From the NCBI GenBank assembly GCA_963717125.1, contig CAVQVG010000007.1:1054001-1118000 (forward strand): a stretch of DNA of 64,000 nucleotides, written 5' to 3'. The notes under the pieces are model-generated. The model had not been told where the DNA came from and ran no database searches. It saw only the letters and a program-made list of their open reading frames with translations. Made by a program: the position numbers and the translations under genes. The DNA comes from RYN-230 sp963717125. Lineage in GTDB: Bacteria; Actinomycetota; Actinomycetes; Streptosporangiales; Streptosporangiaceae. Positions 41,155 through 49,998 of the stretch are shown here, piece after piece. Position 1 is the first letter of the stretch. Every line of letters begins with the position of its first letter.

Positions 41155-43121
41155 ACAAGCGGCTTGCTCTCAACGAGCGGGAACCCGGCAGCCAGGCTGA
41201 ACGTGCCCTTTTCCCGCGTGGTGCTCAGGTGCCCGCTCGCGGCTTCGAGGCGGGCCGCGAGGTTACGCAGGCCGTTGCCGGAGGGTTCGGCCGTGGCCAG
41301 TGGTGCGCTGTCATGGTTGTTGGCGCCGTCGTTGCTGATCAGCAGCTGCAAATGCCCGGTACCATCGGCGGTCAGCTCGAGCGTGCAGTAGCTTGCGTTG
41401 CTGTGCTTGAGGATGTTCGTGACTGCTTCCCGGACCACGGGGACCAGCACGGCGGCGGCCTCGGGCGACGGGTTCGCGCCCACGCGCATGCGGACGTCGA
41501 TGCCCGCCGACGCCAGAACGTCACGAGCGGCCGCGAGCTCGGCGTCAAGCGGCAGGTCGCGTGCCTCGCCAGCCACTAGGCGCACGTCGGCCCTGGCGGT
41601 GGCGCAGATCCGTGCGAGCTCGGCGATCTCCTCACCCGCCCTGGCGTCGTCGCGGCCGATGAGCTTGCCGATCAGGTCAGCCTTCATCGCGACCGCGGAC
41701 AGACCGAGGCCAAGGAGGTCGTGGGTATCCCGCGCCATGCGCAGCCGCTCGCCGGCCACCGCCTTACGGGCCAGCTCGCCGCGCAGGCGCTCCAGCTCCA
41801 CAGCCAGCTGCGCCAGCCGAGTCAGCCCGTAGACCAGCAGGCCGAGCGCTGCGCTCTCCACGGTAAGGAACAGGATCCCGCCCACCGTCTCCTGCAAGGT
41901 TGTCACCGTTGGCGGGGGCATCACCGCCCACACCACGGGAATGCTTGCGATCACCGCGGCGAACGCGACCCAGCCGGGTGGGGCGGGGACGAGCAGCAGC
42001 GCAGACCCGGCGAGGAACCCGCACATGATCAGGGGGTGCCAGCCGGTCGCCGGGCACAGCGCATACGTGAGGACGGCCTGCAGGAGGAGCGTGGCGGGCC
42101 AGCCGCGCAGCCGGGCGACGCCACGGGACGGCCACGAGTGACGCAGCTGCAGGACGACGAGCGCGACCGCGTCCGCGATGGTCAAAGCGACGACCAGGGT
42201 GCTGTAGCCGCCCGGCACCCCGTTGTCGTTCTCCGCGACGAAGAGCGGGTACAGGACGGCGAGAGCGCACAGCGTCACCACGAGGACAGCCTGCGCCAGC
42301 CGGGGAGCCGGCAGTTCTCCCGGTTCGGCGGGGACGGCCTCCGGCCACGGCGCGCTCCGGTACCGTGTGGCCACTTCCCGCACCTCGCCGAGTGCCTCGC
42401 GGGCGGTCACCGCCGTGGCGGCGATGTGCTCGCGGGCCACCGACGGGTTTACGGCGATCGCTTGCAGCGCCGCCGCCGACCGGCCGGCGGCCTCGGCCAG
42501 CCGGTCGCCGGTCGCGGCCCGCAGGCTGTCGGCCGCCCTGACCCGTTCGGCGGTCACCGCCGCCTCGGCGAGCTCGTCCCTGGCCGCGTGCACCGCCGTG
42601 ATCAAGTCGGCGAGACGCGCCAGCCCGAACAGGACCAGCGTGTCATAGACGAAGGCGATCATGGCCCATACCGCCGCCTGCGTCGAGGGCTGGCGCGCCA
42701 GCTCGACAACCGCGCCTGACCACAGGGCCGCTTCGAGCGCGGCCAGGATCGCCGCCACGAACCACGCCGCCGGCCAGGGAACCGTCAGCAAGACCAGCCC
42801 CGCCAGCCACCCAGACGGTGCCCAGTCCGCGCCGAATAGGGCGAACGGCAGGTAGGTCAGCGCCGCCTGCACGCCAAGCAGCAGGTACCGGTGCCGCAGC
42901 CACAGCGGCCTGGTCGCCGGGATCACGTACAGCAACGGCAGGACGGCCAGCGCCGCGATCATCGGCACCTCGCCGAGCCCGCCGTTGCCGGCGCCGTATC
43001 CCGCCTCGGACACAGCGACCAGGCAAATGATCACGATGACCAGCGTCGTCGCCCGCCGCACCGCCAGCTCGCCGGCGACGCCGGCCGTCCTGGTGTAGGC
43101 CGTCCTGGCCAAGGTCGTCAC
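41151..43121 (-). CDS. Double-length DesK-type sensor histidine kinase
   Basis: 656 residues, GTG at 43121, ending tail-to-tail with the response regulator. It contains two consecutive sensor halves. The first membrane block (about 25-170) leads to a helical region resembling a HisKA_3 dimerisation domain (AERVRAADSLRAATGDRLAEAAG, VREVATRYRS) with no phospho-accepting histidine and no ATPase domain. A second membrane block (about 275-440) leads to an intact H-box (RMARDTHDLLGLGLSAVAM, His467) and ATPase (VREAVTNILKHSN, GNGLRNLAARLEA). Such kinases are normally about 350-400 residues, so this looks like an internal duplication with loss of the first catalytic part. Confidence 0.88.
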   Translation of the reverse strand: MTTLARTAYTRTAGVAGELAVRRATTLVIVIICLVAVSEAGYGAGNGGLGEVPMIAALAVLPLLYVIPATRPLWLRHRYLLLGVQAALTYLPFALFGADWAPSGWLAGLVLLTVPWPAAWFVAAILAALEAALWSGAVVELARQPSTQAAVWAMIAFVYDTLVLFGLARLADLITAVHAARDELAEAAVTAERVRAADSLRAATGDRLAEAAGRSAAALQAIAVNPSVAREHIAATAVTAREALGEVREVATRYRSAPWPEAVPAEPGELPAPRLAQAVLVVTLCALAVLYPLFVAENDNGVPGGYSTLVVALTIADAVALVVLQLRHSWPSRGVARLRGWPATLLLQAVLTYALCPATGWHPLIMCGFLAGSALLLVPAPPGWVAFAAVIASIPVVWAVMPPPTVTTLQETVGGILFLTVESAALGLLVYGLTRLAQLAVELERLRGELARKAVAGERLRMARDTHDLLGLGLSAVAMKADLIGKLIGRDDARAGEEIAELARICATARADVRLVAGEARDLPLDAELAAARDVLASAGIDVRMRVGANPSPEAAAVLVPVVREAVTNILKHSNASYCTLELTADGTGHLQLLISNDGANNHDSAPLATAEPSGNGLRNLAARLEAASGHLSTTREKGTFSLAAGFPLVESKPLV

Positions 43122-43684
43122 CGCGCCTGCCTAGCCCTCTGCTGCCACGCGGTCAGGCTAATCGCGGGCGTCAGGGCCGGACAAGGCGAAACGGCACGAC
43201 GTGCATTTTGCACATCGGGCGCGTGGGAGGCCCATACCCAGCTCCTGGGCGGCCCACGCCAGACGGGTATCCGCGGCACTGCCAAGCGCGGCCAGCCCTG
43301 GCGGAAACTCGAACCCTGACCGGGGCAAAAGTGCTGATCCCGCAGCGCACGCCTTCGCTATGGAGAACAGCCATGAGCCACCCGCTGGGCGCGGGTGGCG
43401 CCGGGTCGGGTCGGCCTGGCAGGTTCGGCCTGGCGGGTTCGGCCGCATCTCCCCTAAGGGCTTTACTGCGGCGTGCCCTCGATCGAGTATGCCCTCAACC
43501 AGCAGATCGGGTCACGGTCCGCAACCGCAGGCGGTTCGCCGAACCGCTTGCTCTGCCCAGATCCTGTCCGCCATATGTGCGTGATCAACCGACCGATCGA
43601 ACGCGACCGTAAACTGCGATGACCTCTGCCGTCGGACAAGATTTCCAATCGTCGCGCTGACCTGGTAGTACTACGAATCGTCAC
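43122..43684. other. Intergenic stretch before the island
   Basis: About 560 bp with overlapping short frames on both strands and no recognised domain. The first part is the upstream region of the kinase gene. A small palindrome-like GTGCATTTTGCAC lies at 43201-43213. Confidence 0.4.
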
Positions 43685-43735
43685 TGGTGGCAGGTGTTGG
43701 GTTCGAACCAACGTAGACTGAGCCTCGATCCACCG
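43685..43735 (-). other. tRNA 3'-end-like sequence (possible attachment site)
   Basis: On the minus strand a canonical T-arm is present: GTTGG-TTCGAAC-CCAAC (plus 43696-43712), with a 5-bp perfect stem and a 7-nt loop beginning TTCGA. It is followed by seven bases, a discriminator A and CCA (43685-43687). Nothing upstream folds as the rest of a tRNA, so it is only a 3' fragment. Such fragments mark integration sites where an element recombined into a tRNA gene. It lies next to a serine recombinase remnant. It also adjoins the 15-mer AGCCTCGATCCACCG (43721-43735) shared with 59992-60006. Confidence 0.5.
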
Positions 43736-43784
43736 TGTAATTGTGAGTGAGCCCTTCCGGCCCGGGCCCGTCAGTATGTGTTCT

Positions 43785-44190
43785 TGAGCGAGTCGGCTGG
43801 GCATGGTCTTCCTGCCGATGGCGATGGCGAGGGCGTGGAGTCGCTGTCCACCGGCGGCTTTGGCGGGGTTGGGATGCGGCCCAGCGTCGATGAGCTTGTA
43901 TCCATAAGGTGGCCGCCCGCCGAGGAACCGGCCTTCGAGTTGGGCTTGGACGGCCATGGCGGGGACGCGGATCTTGATCCGGTTCTGCTTCCCCTTTGAG
44001 ACCCCGCCAGACACGGACATGATCAGGTCGTGGGCCTCGTTGTCTGGGTCGATCGGGCCGCCGACCTCCGGCACCCGCAGCGGCACCCGGTAGTGGGCAA
44101 AGATCGGGAAGGTATGCCGAACTGGTTGCCGTAGAACGCCCGCTGGGCCTCCGCAGGGACCGGCCGCGTCAGACGGCCGATAGGGGTAGG
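43785..44190 (-). pseudogene. Serine recombinase (large resolvase family) remnant
   Basis: The segments HTFPIFAHYRVPLRVPEVGG, PIDPDNEAHDLIMSVSGGVSKG, NRIKIRVPAMAVQAQ and EGRFLGGRPPYGYKLIDAG match the middle of actinomycete serine recombinases. They include the end of the resolvase domain and the start of the recombinase domain. The N-terminal catalytic-serine part and the long C-terminus are missing. Just upstream the frame shifts (AEAQRAFYGNQF continues in another frame), and after GGQRLHAL the similarity stops. It is a dead fragment of a mobile element. Confidence 0.75.
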
Positions 44191-44346
44191 TATTCCCCAC
44201 TGCGCCGGCGTCGCACCCTGTGCAGCGCCTGGGGTGCCAGGTCTGGTTGTTCTGGCGCGCCTTCTTTGCGCAGCTGCCGCGGGGGCAAGATCCGATACGG
44301 GAGTCGCTGGGTGACTTCCAGCTTGTGCCGGAGCGAGCAGCGCTGA

Positions 44347-44760
44347 CTATGTCGGCTGTCGGTTGGACTGTCCGACTTCGATCAGGTGACCGTCGGGGTC
44401 GCGCAGGTAGCAGCGGATTTCCGGCCCGCGGTCGATCGGCGGGGTCAGGAACTCCCCGCCCCGGGCCGACCACTGCTGGTAGACCGCGGCGATGTCGGCC
44501 ACGCGGATGTTCAGGAAGCTGCTGGTCCGGCTGGGATCTGGCGGGGTCTGAAGGGTGACGCCTGGCTTGTCATCGGTGGGACCGCCGCCCTTGTTGATGA
44601 TGATCCAGCTGTTGGCGAGCGCGACGATCGACGGCTCGCCCTCCATCACCGCCTCGCCGCCCAGGACGTCGGTGTAGAAGCGCCGGGATCGGGCTACGTC
44701 GCCGGAGACGACGAAATGGGTGAGCACGATGCCTTCAGACGGTGCCGGGAACTCGGCCAT
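44347..44760 (-). CDS. VOC-family (glyoxalase/dioxygenase superfamily) protein
   Basis: 137 residues from the ATG at 44760 (AGAAGGAGACAGC upstream). The open frame runs further upstream only because it is fused to the broken SDR gene. It has a paired beta-alpha-beta-beta-beta module: LTHFVVSGDVARSRRFYTDVLGGEAVMEG, SFLNIRVADIAAVYQQW, and CYLRDPDGHLIEVGQ with the C-terminal metal-ligand Glu. The N-terminal His (LTHF) is also present. These small proteins bind metals and act on thiol adducts, catechols or antibiotics; the role here is unknown. Confidence 0.85.
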   Translation of the reverse strand: MAEFPAPSEGIVLTHFVVSGDVARSRRFYTDVLGGEAVMEGEPSIVALANSWIIINKGGGPTDDKPGVTLQTPPDPSRTSSFLNIRVADIAAVYQQWSARGGEFLTPPIDRGPEIRCYLRDPDGHLIEVGQSNRQPT

Positions 44761-44774
44761 GTGCTGTCTCCTTC

Positions 44775-45369
44775 TCAGTTCTGCTGGTCGGGGGTCGGGT
44801 CGCTTACGTTCCAGATCTGGCCGGATTGGGGGCCGGGGAGGCGAGCGAGCAGGCTCTCGGCGGAGTTCTGCGGGGTGATCAGCGCGCCTGAGCTGAGCAT
44901 GCCGGTGAACTGTTCGTGGAGAGAGGCGCCGATCTGCTCGCGTTGCTGGGCGCGGATATAGGCCTGCATCGAGGTATCGACCGTGCCCGGCCGGTAGACG
45001 TTGACGGTGACACCGGTGCCGTCCAGTTCGGTGGCCAGATTGAGTGTGTGGGCTTCGAGGCCACCTTTCGATGCCGCGTAGGTGTTGATGCCGGCCAGCA
45101 TTCCCGGGTGCTCGGCGATCGCAGCGGACACGTTGACGATCCGGCCGAGCGCTGCGCGCCTGGCCGGCGTCGCCGATGTCGGCGGTAAGCGGCACTGCGG
45201 TACCGCCGTCGTCCCGGATCTGTGCAACGACCTCATCGAGGTCACGCTGAGTGCGGGCGAGCAGTCCCACCCGTGCGCCCCGGTGGGCAAGGCCGATCGC
45301 GATCGCGCGGCCGATGCCGCGGCCGGCTCCCGTAACCAGAGCCGTCCGCCCGTCGAGCGTGGTGGTCAT
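44775..45369 (-). pseudogene. Short-chain dehydrogenase copy A, internal deletion and frameshift
   Basis: From the ATG at 45369 the N-terminal Rossmann part is normal: GRTALVTGAGRGIGRAIAIG and VGLLARTQRDLDEVVAQI, up to LTADIGDAGQ. The next residues that match jump to GRIVNVSAAIAEHPGML in another frame. That continues through the active-site Tyr/Lys (YAASKGGLEAHTLNLA) to the stop. Compared with the intact paralogue at 57441-58220, about 70 residues holding the NNA motif and the central helices are lost. The product would be inactive. Confidence 0.82.
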
Positions 45370-45511
45370 ATGTGCCTCCTGGGGAGATATGGGCATCGTC
45401 GGTCATTGGTGTCAAGCCGTCAGCGGAGCCTTCCCGGCACAGAGACAAGACCGTCGACTGGCAGCGGGGGTGGTGGCCGGAGGGCGGCGGGCGCCGGCCC
45501 GCGGTTTGCCG

Positions 45512-47113
45512 TCACGGAGCGACGTCGACGTCGGCGGGCTCAGAGGTGATAGATAGCGTGGTCGTGCCGTTGGCAGCGGCCCGGACTCGGATAGCGCGCT
45601 GGGACGGGAGCAGGACGAAGGCGACCACCAGCCCGGCGGCGAAGATCACCCCTCCGGCGGTGAAGCCGACCGCGTACCCGTGCACTGCCGCGTTCCTGAG
45701 CAGGCTGGGCGTGCGCGCGTGGCTGGCCAGGTAACCAGACACGGCGCCGGCGAAGATCGTGCTGAGCAGGGCGGTGCCGATCGATCCGCCGATCTGCTGG
45801 GCGGTGTTGACTGTTGCCGAGGCGACGCCGGCGTCGTTGCGATCGACGCCGAGGGTCGCGGTGGCGAATGAAGCGGAGAACACGCAGGCGGCCCCGGCCC
45901 CGGCCGGGATGAGCCCCGGAAGCACCTGGCTGGCGTAGCTCCCGCCGGGAGTCAGCCGGGTGAAGATGATCATGGCGATGGTGCCTAGGATCATGCCGGT
46001 CACGATGACCGCCCGGGGACCGACGCGGGGCAGGATCTTGGTCTGGACCACGGGCGCGGTGATGACGACGGCGCCGGTCAGCGGCAGGAATCCCAGGCCG
46101 GTTTTCAGGGGTGAGAAGCCCAGGATCTGCTGCATGTAGAACGTCATGAACAGGAACACCGAGAACAGCGCGGCGCCAACAATGGCCATTGACGCGTAGG
46201 CGCCACCGCGGGAGCGATCGGCAATGATCCGCAGCGGCAGCAACGGATGCCTGATGCGGTGCTCGACGGCCACAAACAAGGTCAGTAGCACAGCGCTCGC
46301 GGTCAGGGCGGCGATGGTTATTCCAGCCGACCAGGCATGGTTCTCGGCGTTGGCGAAACCGTAGACCAGGAAGAAGAACCCGGCGGAGGCCAGGCCGACT
46401 CCGGCGACGTCGATGCGCGGGCGCGGGCGCTGGGCACCCGCTCCGTTCACCAGGCGCAGCGCCGCGATGGCCGCGGGGATGGCGAACAGCAGGTTGACGT
46501 ACAGGCACCACCGCCACGAGAGGCTTTCGGTCAGCAGCCCGCCGAGCAGCAGCCCCACCGAGGTTCCGCTGGCGGCGATCGCACTGAAGATCCCAAAGGC
46601 CCTCGGACGGTCCGGTGAATTGTGAAAGGTGAGGGTCAGCAGTGACAGCGCCGAAGGGGCCAGCAGCGCCCCGAACGATCCCTGCAAGGCCCGGGCGGCC
46701 ACCAGCACACCGAATGACGGCGCCAAGCCGCCGACAGCCGACGCCCCGGCGAATCCCAGGAGCCCGGCGACGAACGTCCATTTGCGGCCGAACAGGTCGC
46801 CGAGCTTGCCGCCGAGCAGCAGCAAGCTCCCAAAGGTCAGCGCGTAGGCGGTGATGATCCATTGCCGGTCGTCGGCCGAGAACTGCAGAGCCTGCTGCGC
46901 CGACGGCAGCGCGATGTTCACAATCGTCACGTCGAGCACGACCATCAACTGCGCCACACCCACGAGGACCAGGACCGCCCACCGGCTGGCAGGAACGTGG
47001 CTGCTGGGCGCCGCACAGGCGGCTGGCTGGGCACCGGGACCGTTCATTTCGTCACCGTCATTAGGGTCACCGTAGGATCTGTCGTTTCCGGTTCGGTGTG
47101 GATTTTCATTCAC
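45512..47113 (-). CDS. EmrB/QacA-type MFS multidrug exporter
   Basis: 533 residues, ATG at 47113 (an internal ATG at 47050 is also possible). It has fourteen predicted helices. The DHA2 signatures are LMVVLDVTIVNIALPSAQ (motif D1), GGKLGDLFGRKWTF (motif A) and ASGTSVGLLLGGLLTESLSWRW (motif C). Such transporters expel drugs and toxic metabolites by proton antiport. It lies in the redox island between the first sigma-factor pair and the broken SDR copy A. Resistance to electrophiles or quinones would fit the neighbourhood but is not proven. Confidence 0.92.
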   Translation of the reverse strand: MNENPHRTGNDRSYGDPNDGDEMNGPGAQPAACAAPSSHVPASRWAVLVLVGVAQLMVVLDVTIVNIALPSAQQALQFSADDRQWIITAYALTFGSLLLLGGKLGDLFGRKWTFVAGLLGFAGASAVGGLAPSFGVLVAARALQGSFGALLAPSALSLLTLTFHNSPDRPRAFGIFSAIAASGTSVGLLLGGLLTESLSWRWCLYVNLLFAIPAAIAALRLVNGAGAQRPRPRIDVAGVGLASAGFFFLVYGFANAENHAWSAGITIAALTASAVLLTLFVAVEHRIRHPLLPLRIIADRSRGGAYASMAIVGAALFSVFLFMTFYMQQILGFSPLKTGLGFLPLTGAVVITAPVVQTKILPRVGPRAVIVTGMILGTIAMIIFTRLTPGGSYASQVLPGLIPAGAGAACVFSASFATATLGVDRNDAGVASATVNTAQQIGGSIGTALLSTIFAGAVSGYLASHARTPSLLRNAAVHGYAVGFTAGGVIFAAGLVVAFVLLPSQRAIRVRAAANGTTTLSITSEPADVDVAP

Positions 47114-47520
47114 TACATGAGCGTCGGTGTCCGCGGCGCTCTTACCTCCGCTGTGCCGCCAGCCGCAGGACCGGTGGCCTGATCACCTGGGTGTGCTGCC
47201 GCGCGGATGCTAATCTCGCGGACAGGCCGGGTTGTCCTCGCGACCGCCAGCTTCGGCCAAGGGAGACATCGTCGCCAACCTGCCCATCCCTGCCAGTGGC
47301 GTTCTGCCCGACGCCACCAACAGCCAGATCGCGTCGTTCAGCATTGGGGCCCGCGCCCAGCTCAGGCCAGCGGGTCATCCCCAGCTGCTGCCCGCAGGGT
47401 GGGCCGGCATCGCTGCCAGCTGAGGCAAATCCCGCAGCACCTGCCGCAGGCCAAGCAGCGCCGGGCAGGGCTGGCCGCGCCGCGAAATCGCCTCATGTCA
47501 CGCGGCTCGGCCGGCGCTCA
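47114..47520. other. Intergenic stretch without a recognisable gene
   Basis: About 400 bp between the exporter start and the end of the zinc-finger gene. Several short frames exist on both strands, none with a domain or ribosome site. It must hold the exporter promoter. Confidence 0.45.
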
Positions 47521-47748
47521 TCAGGGCGCATCTCCAGCGAGGGCCGCGAGCAGGCCGGCGAAGTCTTCGCCGCAGGGGCCGCAGGCGCGCAGATGCGCCG
47601 CGATGCCCCGGTAGCGCCGTTCGGTAACGTCAGCTCCCTCCCTGCTGACCGCCTCGACGTAGATGTCCAGCAACTCCATCGCCCGCTCGCATCCCACGTC
47701 CTGCGGATCGGTCCGCAGAAAGCGCTCGAGTGCCTGCCATCCGTTCAT
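47521..47748 (-). CDS. Small zinc-finger anti-sigma-like protein, copy A
   Basis: 75 residues, ATG at 47748 overlapping the sigma gene stop (ATGA). The C-terminal half has the HxxxCxxC motif of zinc-binding anti-sigma factors (HLRACGPCGEDF). The first part, WQALERFLRTDPQDVGC, is shared almost exactly with its paralogue at 56434-56649. There is no membrane helix, so it would be a cytoplasmic, possibly redox-sensitive, partner of the sigma factor. Confidence 0.85.
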   Translation of the reverse strand: MNGWQALERFLRTDPQDVGCERAMELLDIYVEAVSREGADVTERRYRGIAAHLRACGPCGEDFAGLLAALAGDAP

Positions 47749-48428
47749 GACTCCCCCCCTTTCTCATCCAGATAGCCGTGAGCGACGAGATGGGCGCGGA
47801 TCTTTCGCCGAGCATCGAACATCGTCTTATATAGGGCATTACGCGTCGAGCCCAGCTCGGCGGCCAGCGCGTCGAGGGGGATCCCGTCGACGACGATCGC
47901 GACGAAGATGTCACGCTGCCGCTCGGTCAACGCCTCAGTGACGGCCCGGCGGAGCGCGCCGGCGAGTTCGCGGGCCTCGGCGTGCTCCGCCGGGCCGGCG
48001 GAGAACCGGTCAGGGATGCGTTCCCAGCCATCAGCGTCCACCTGCGCCGGTGGATTGCGCCAGTAGTGGCGGCCAAGCTTGGATGACACCTCGAGGATGA
48101 CGAACTTATACGCCCACGTGGTAAAGCGGCTTTCGCCGCGGAACCGGTCCAGCTTGCTGGTGATCGCCAGCAGCGCGTCGTCTGCGGCCTGGTGGGCGAG
48201 GTCATCCCGTTCACGTCCCTCGATGCCGACGGAACTGCGCCGCCGCAGCTCGGAGCGGGCCGCCCCGAGCAGCAGTTTATGCAGGCGGGCGAGAGCCTGG
48301 TCCCGGTCGGCGGTGCCGCGGCCCTCGCGGCCAGTTCCGGCCAGGCACCTCAGCCACTCGCGCGACTCCTCATCCAGAGAGCCACGATTGCTGAGGCTTA
48401 CGGCGCCCGTGCAGTCAGCCGGAGACAT
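47745..48428 (-). CDS. ECF-type sigma factor, copy A
   Basis: 227 residues, ATG at 48428. Region 2 has DLAHQAADDALLAITSKLDRFRGESRFTTWAYKFVI and the strongly conserved EVSSKLGRHYWRNPP. Region 4 has LTERQRDIFVAIVVDGIPLDALAAELGSTRNALYKTMFDARRKI. It is clearly paralogous to the sigma factor at 55745-56437, and each is followed by a paralogous zinc-finger gene. The two pairs point away from each other across the redox gene set, which suggests they control it or derive from one duplicated module. Confidence 0.9.
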   Translation of the reverse strand: MSPADCTGAVSLSNRGSLDEESREWLRCLAGTGREGRGTADRDQALARLHKLLLGAARSELRRRSSVGIEGRERDDLAHQAADDALLAITSKLDRFRGESRFTTWAYKFVILEVSSKLGRHYWRNPPAQVDADGWERIPDRFSAGPAEHAEARELAGALRRAVTEALTERQRDIFVAIVVDGIPLDALAAELGSTRNALYKTMFDARRKIRAHLVAHGYLDEKGGES

Positions 48429-48544
48429 GCCCCGAGTCTAAGAGGTGTCCCGCCACGGCCGCGCGCTGGTAAGACGGCGCTCGTTCACGATGCGAAAAAG
48501 GTGACCGGCCCGGCAAGCGATAGGCACCGTGTTCACCACCGGGG

Positions 48545-48790
48545 ACCATTCCCCCGCAGGCCGACGCGGGCTGGATTGGTGAGGCCGGCCCGGCCCGTCC
48601 TACCTCGACGCGGGTTCGGGCGGCCCGGAGAACGACTTCACCAACCGCAACACCACGTTCATGACGTGGAACCTGCTGCACGCGGCCCGGATGCTGAAGG
48701 ACGCCGGCGGCATCCCCGACCACGGCAACCAGCCTCGGAGTGGACGCCGGCTCCGCTTCGGCTTCGAGAACCCTCGAAGACCGCCTGACC
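48545..48790 (+). pseudogene. Flavodoxin/NAD(P)H-FMN reductase-type C-terminal remnant
   Basis: Reading across one frameshift gives TIPPQADAGWIGEAGP, then SYLDAGSGGPENDFTNRNTT, FMTWNLLHAARMLKDAGGIP and DHGNQ. From memory this resembles the C-terminal third of actinomycete flavodoxin-family NAD(P)H oxidoreductases. The N-terminal flavin-binding half is absent, and a second frame slip follows GNQ. It is probably another broken redox gene. Confidence 0.55.
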
Positions 48791-48979
48791 GGCCACAGCT
48801 TCACGCAGAGCCGCACCAACTGAAGATCTGCATCCACCCTCCCCGGGCCGCGATCCGTGGATCCTGCTATCTGCGGTAGCGGCCAGGAGGTAAGAACACC
48901 GCCGCTGGTGACGCTCACTTCGTAGCCGGCATGAACCTGGCTCCTGATAAGCCGATGATCTGTGAGGAAGGACCGGGCG

Positions 48980-49657
48980 ATGACTGCTGTAACGATTGCC
49001 GGGCAGGTGGCTGCCATGGCGGACGCGTACGCCGGGCAGCCACCGGAAGAGGTGATGGGTGCGTTCGCCCGCGAACAGGCCGAACTGGCGACTGGCGGAA
49101 TCCCGGAGGCGGTTATCGCGGCGGGTGCTGTGCTCCCCGACGCGGACCTGCTCGACCGGTTCGGCGCCCCGGCCACGTTGCATGATGCGATCGAGGACCG
49201 GCCCGCGGTGGTGGTGCTGTACCGGGGGGCGTGGTGCCCCTATTGCAACATCACGCTGAGGACCTACCAGTCTGAGCTCCTCCCCGAACTCACCCGTCGC
49301 GGAGTGGCCCTGGTGGCGATCAGCCCCCAGCGGCCGGACGGCTCGCTGACCATGCAGGAAAAGAACGATCTGACCTTCACCGTCCTGTCCGACCCGGGTA
49401 ACCAGGTGGCACGCGCGGCCGGGGTCCTGTCCGCCCCCTCCAGCCAGGTGCGCGCCGCCCAACTGCAGCTCGGCCTGGACCTCAGGACAGTCAACGCAGA
49501 CGGCACGGCCGGGGTCCCGATGCCGACGACGATGATCATCGACGCGCACCACGTTGTCGAATGGATCGACGTCCACCCGGATTACTCGACGCGTTCCGAG
49601 CCCGGGCAGATCCTCGCCGCACTCGAAGTAACAGCGCTCGACCGGACCGGCCAGTGA
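48980..49657 (+). CDS. Peroxiredoxin-like thioredoxin-fold protein (AhpC/TSA family)
   Basis: 225 residues from the ATG at 48980, chosen over the GTG at 48962 because GAGGAAGGA lies 7 nt upstream. A helical N-terminal extension of about 70 residues precedes the thioredoxin fold. The active site is YRGAWCPYCN with Cys86 and Cys89 (CxxC). Further features are VALVAISPQRPDGSL and MPTTMIIDAHHVVEWIDVHPDY. The family reduces peroxides or disulfides using thiols, and in this organism the donor may be mycothiol. Its stop overlaps the start of SDR remnant B. Confidence 0.9.
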   Translation: MTAVTIAGQVAAMADAYAGQPPEEVMGAFAREQAELATGGIPEAVIAAGAVLPDADLLDRFGAPATLHDAIEDRPAVVVLYRGAWCPYCNITLRTYQSELLPELTRRGVALVAISPQRPDGSLTMQEKNDLTFTVLSDPGNQVARAAGVLSAPSSQVRAAQLQLGLDLRTVNADGTAGVPMPTTMIIDAHHVVEWIDVHPDYSTRSEPGQILAALEVTALDRTGQ

Positions 49658-49992
49658 CGCCGCTTTTTGATGGCGAGCTCGCCTTGGTGACCGGCGCTGC
49701 CGGGGCATCGGGCGGGCCATCGCCCTCGAGCTGGCCGCGGCTGGAGCCCGGGTCGCCTTGCTGGCGCGCTCGTTTGATGAGCTCGATGAGGTGGCCGCGG
49801 CGGTGCGGGACCGCGGGGGGACAGCCGGGGTGTTCCCGGCCGACGCGGCTGACCCCGCCCAGGTGGCTGGCGCGATGACCCGGATCACCGCCGAGATGGG
49901 CCGGGTAATCCACCCGGTCGCTCATGGATCACCTAGCCAGCGACGCCACCGGCGAAATCTGGAACGTGAACAGCAACCGACCTGTGAAGTGA
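49654..49992 (+). pseudogene. Short-chain dehydrogenase copy B, frameshift and internal deletion
   Basis: GTG at 49654 overlaps the peroxiredoxin stop. It starts LFDGELALVTGAAG, slips frame at the glycine motif, and resumes as VALLARSFDELDEVAAAVRDRG to AMTRITAEMGRV. It then jumps directly to the family's C-terminus (MDHLASDATGEIWNVNSN), ending at TGA 49992. Only about 110 of about 260 residues remain, without the active-site Tyr/Lys. The end matches the intact paralogue's LTHLASEDTGAIWDVS. Confidence 0.82.
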
Positions 49993-49998
49993 GGCACG

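Noticed and set aside
43685..43735. A complete tRNA gene
   Set aside because: Only the T-arm and acceptor 3' strand are present; no D-arm, anticodon arm or matching 5' acceptor strand is found on that strand.
44347..45396. A 349-residue SDR-VOC fusion protein
   Set aside because: The frame joins the SDR N-terminus to the VOC gene only because of the deletion/frameshift; the VOC gene has its own strong ribosome site and ATG.
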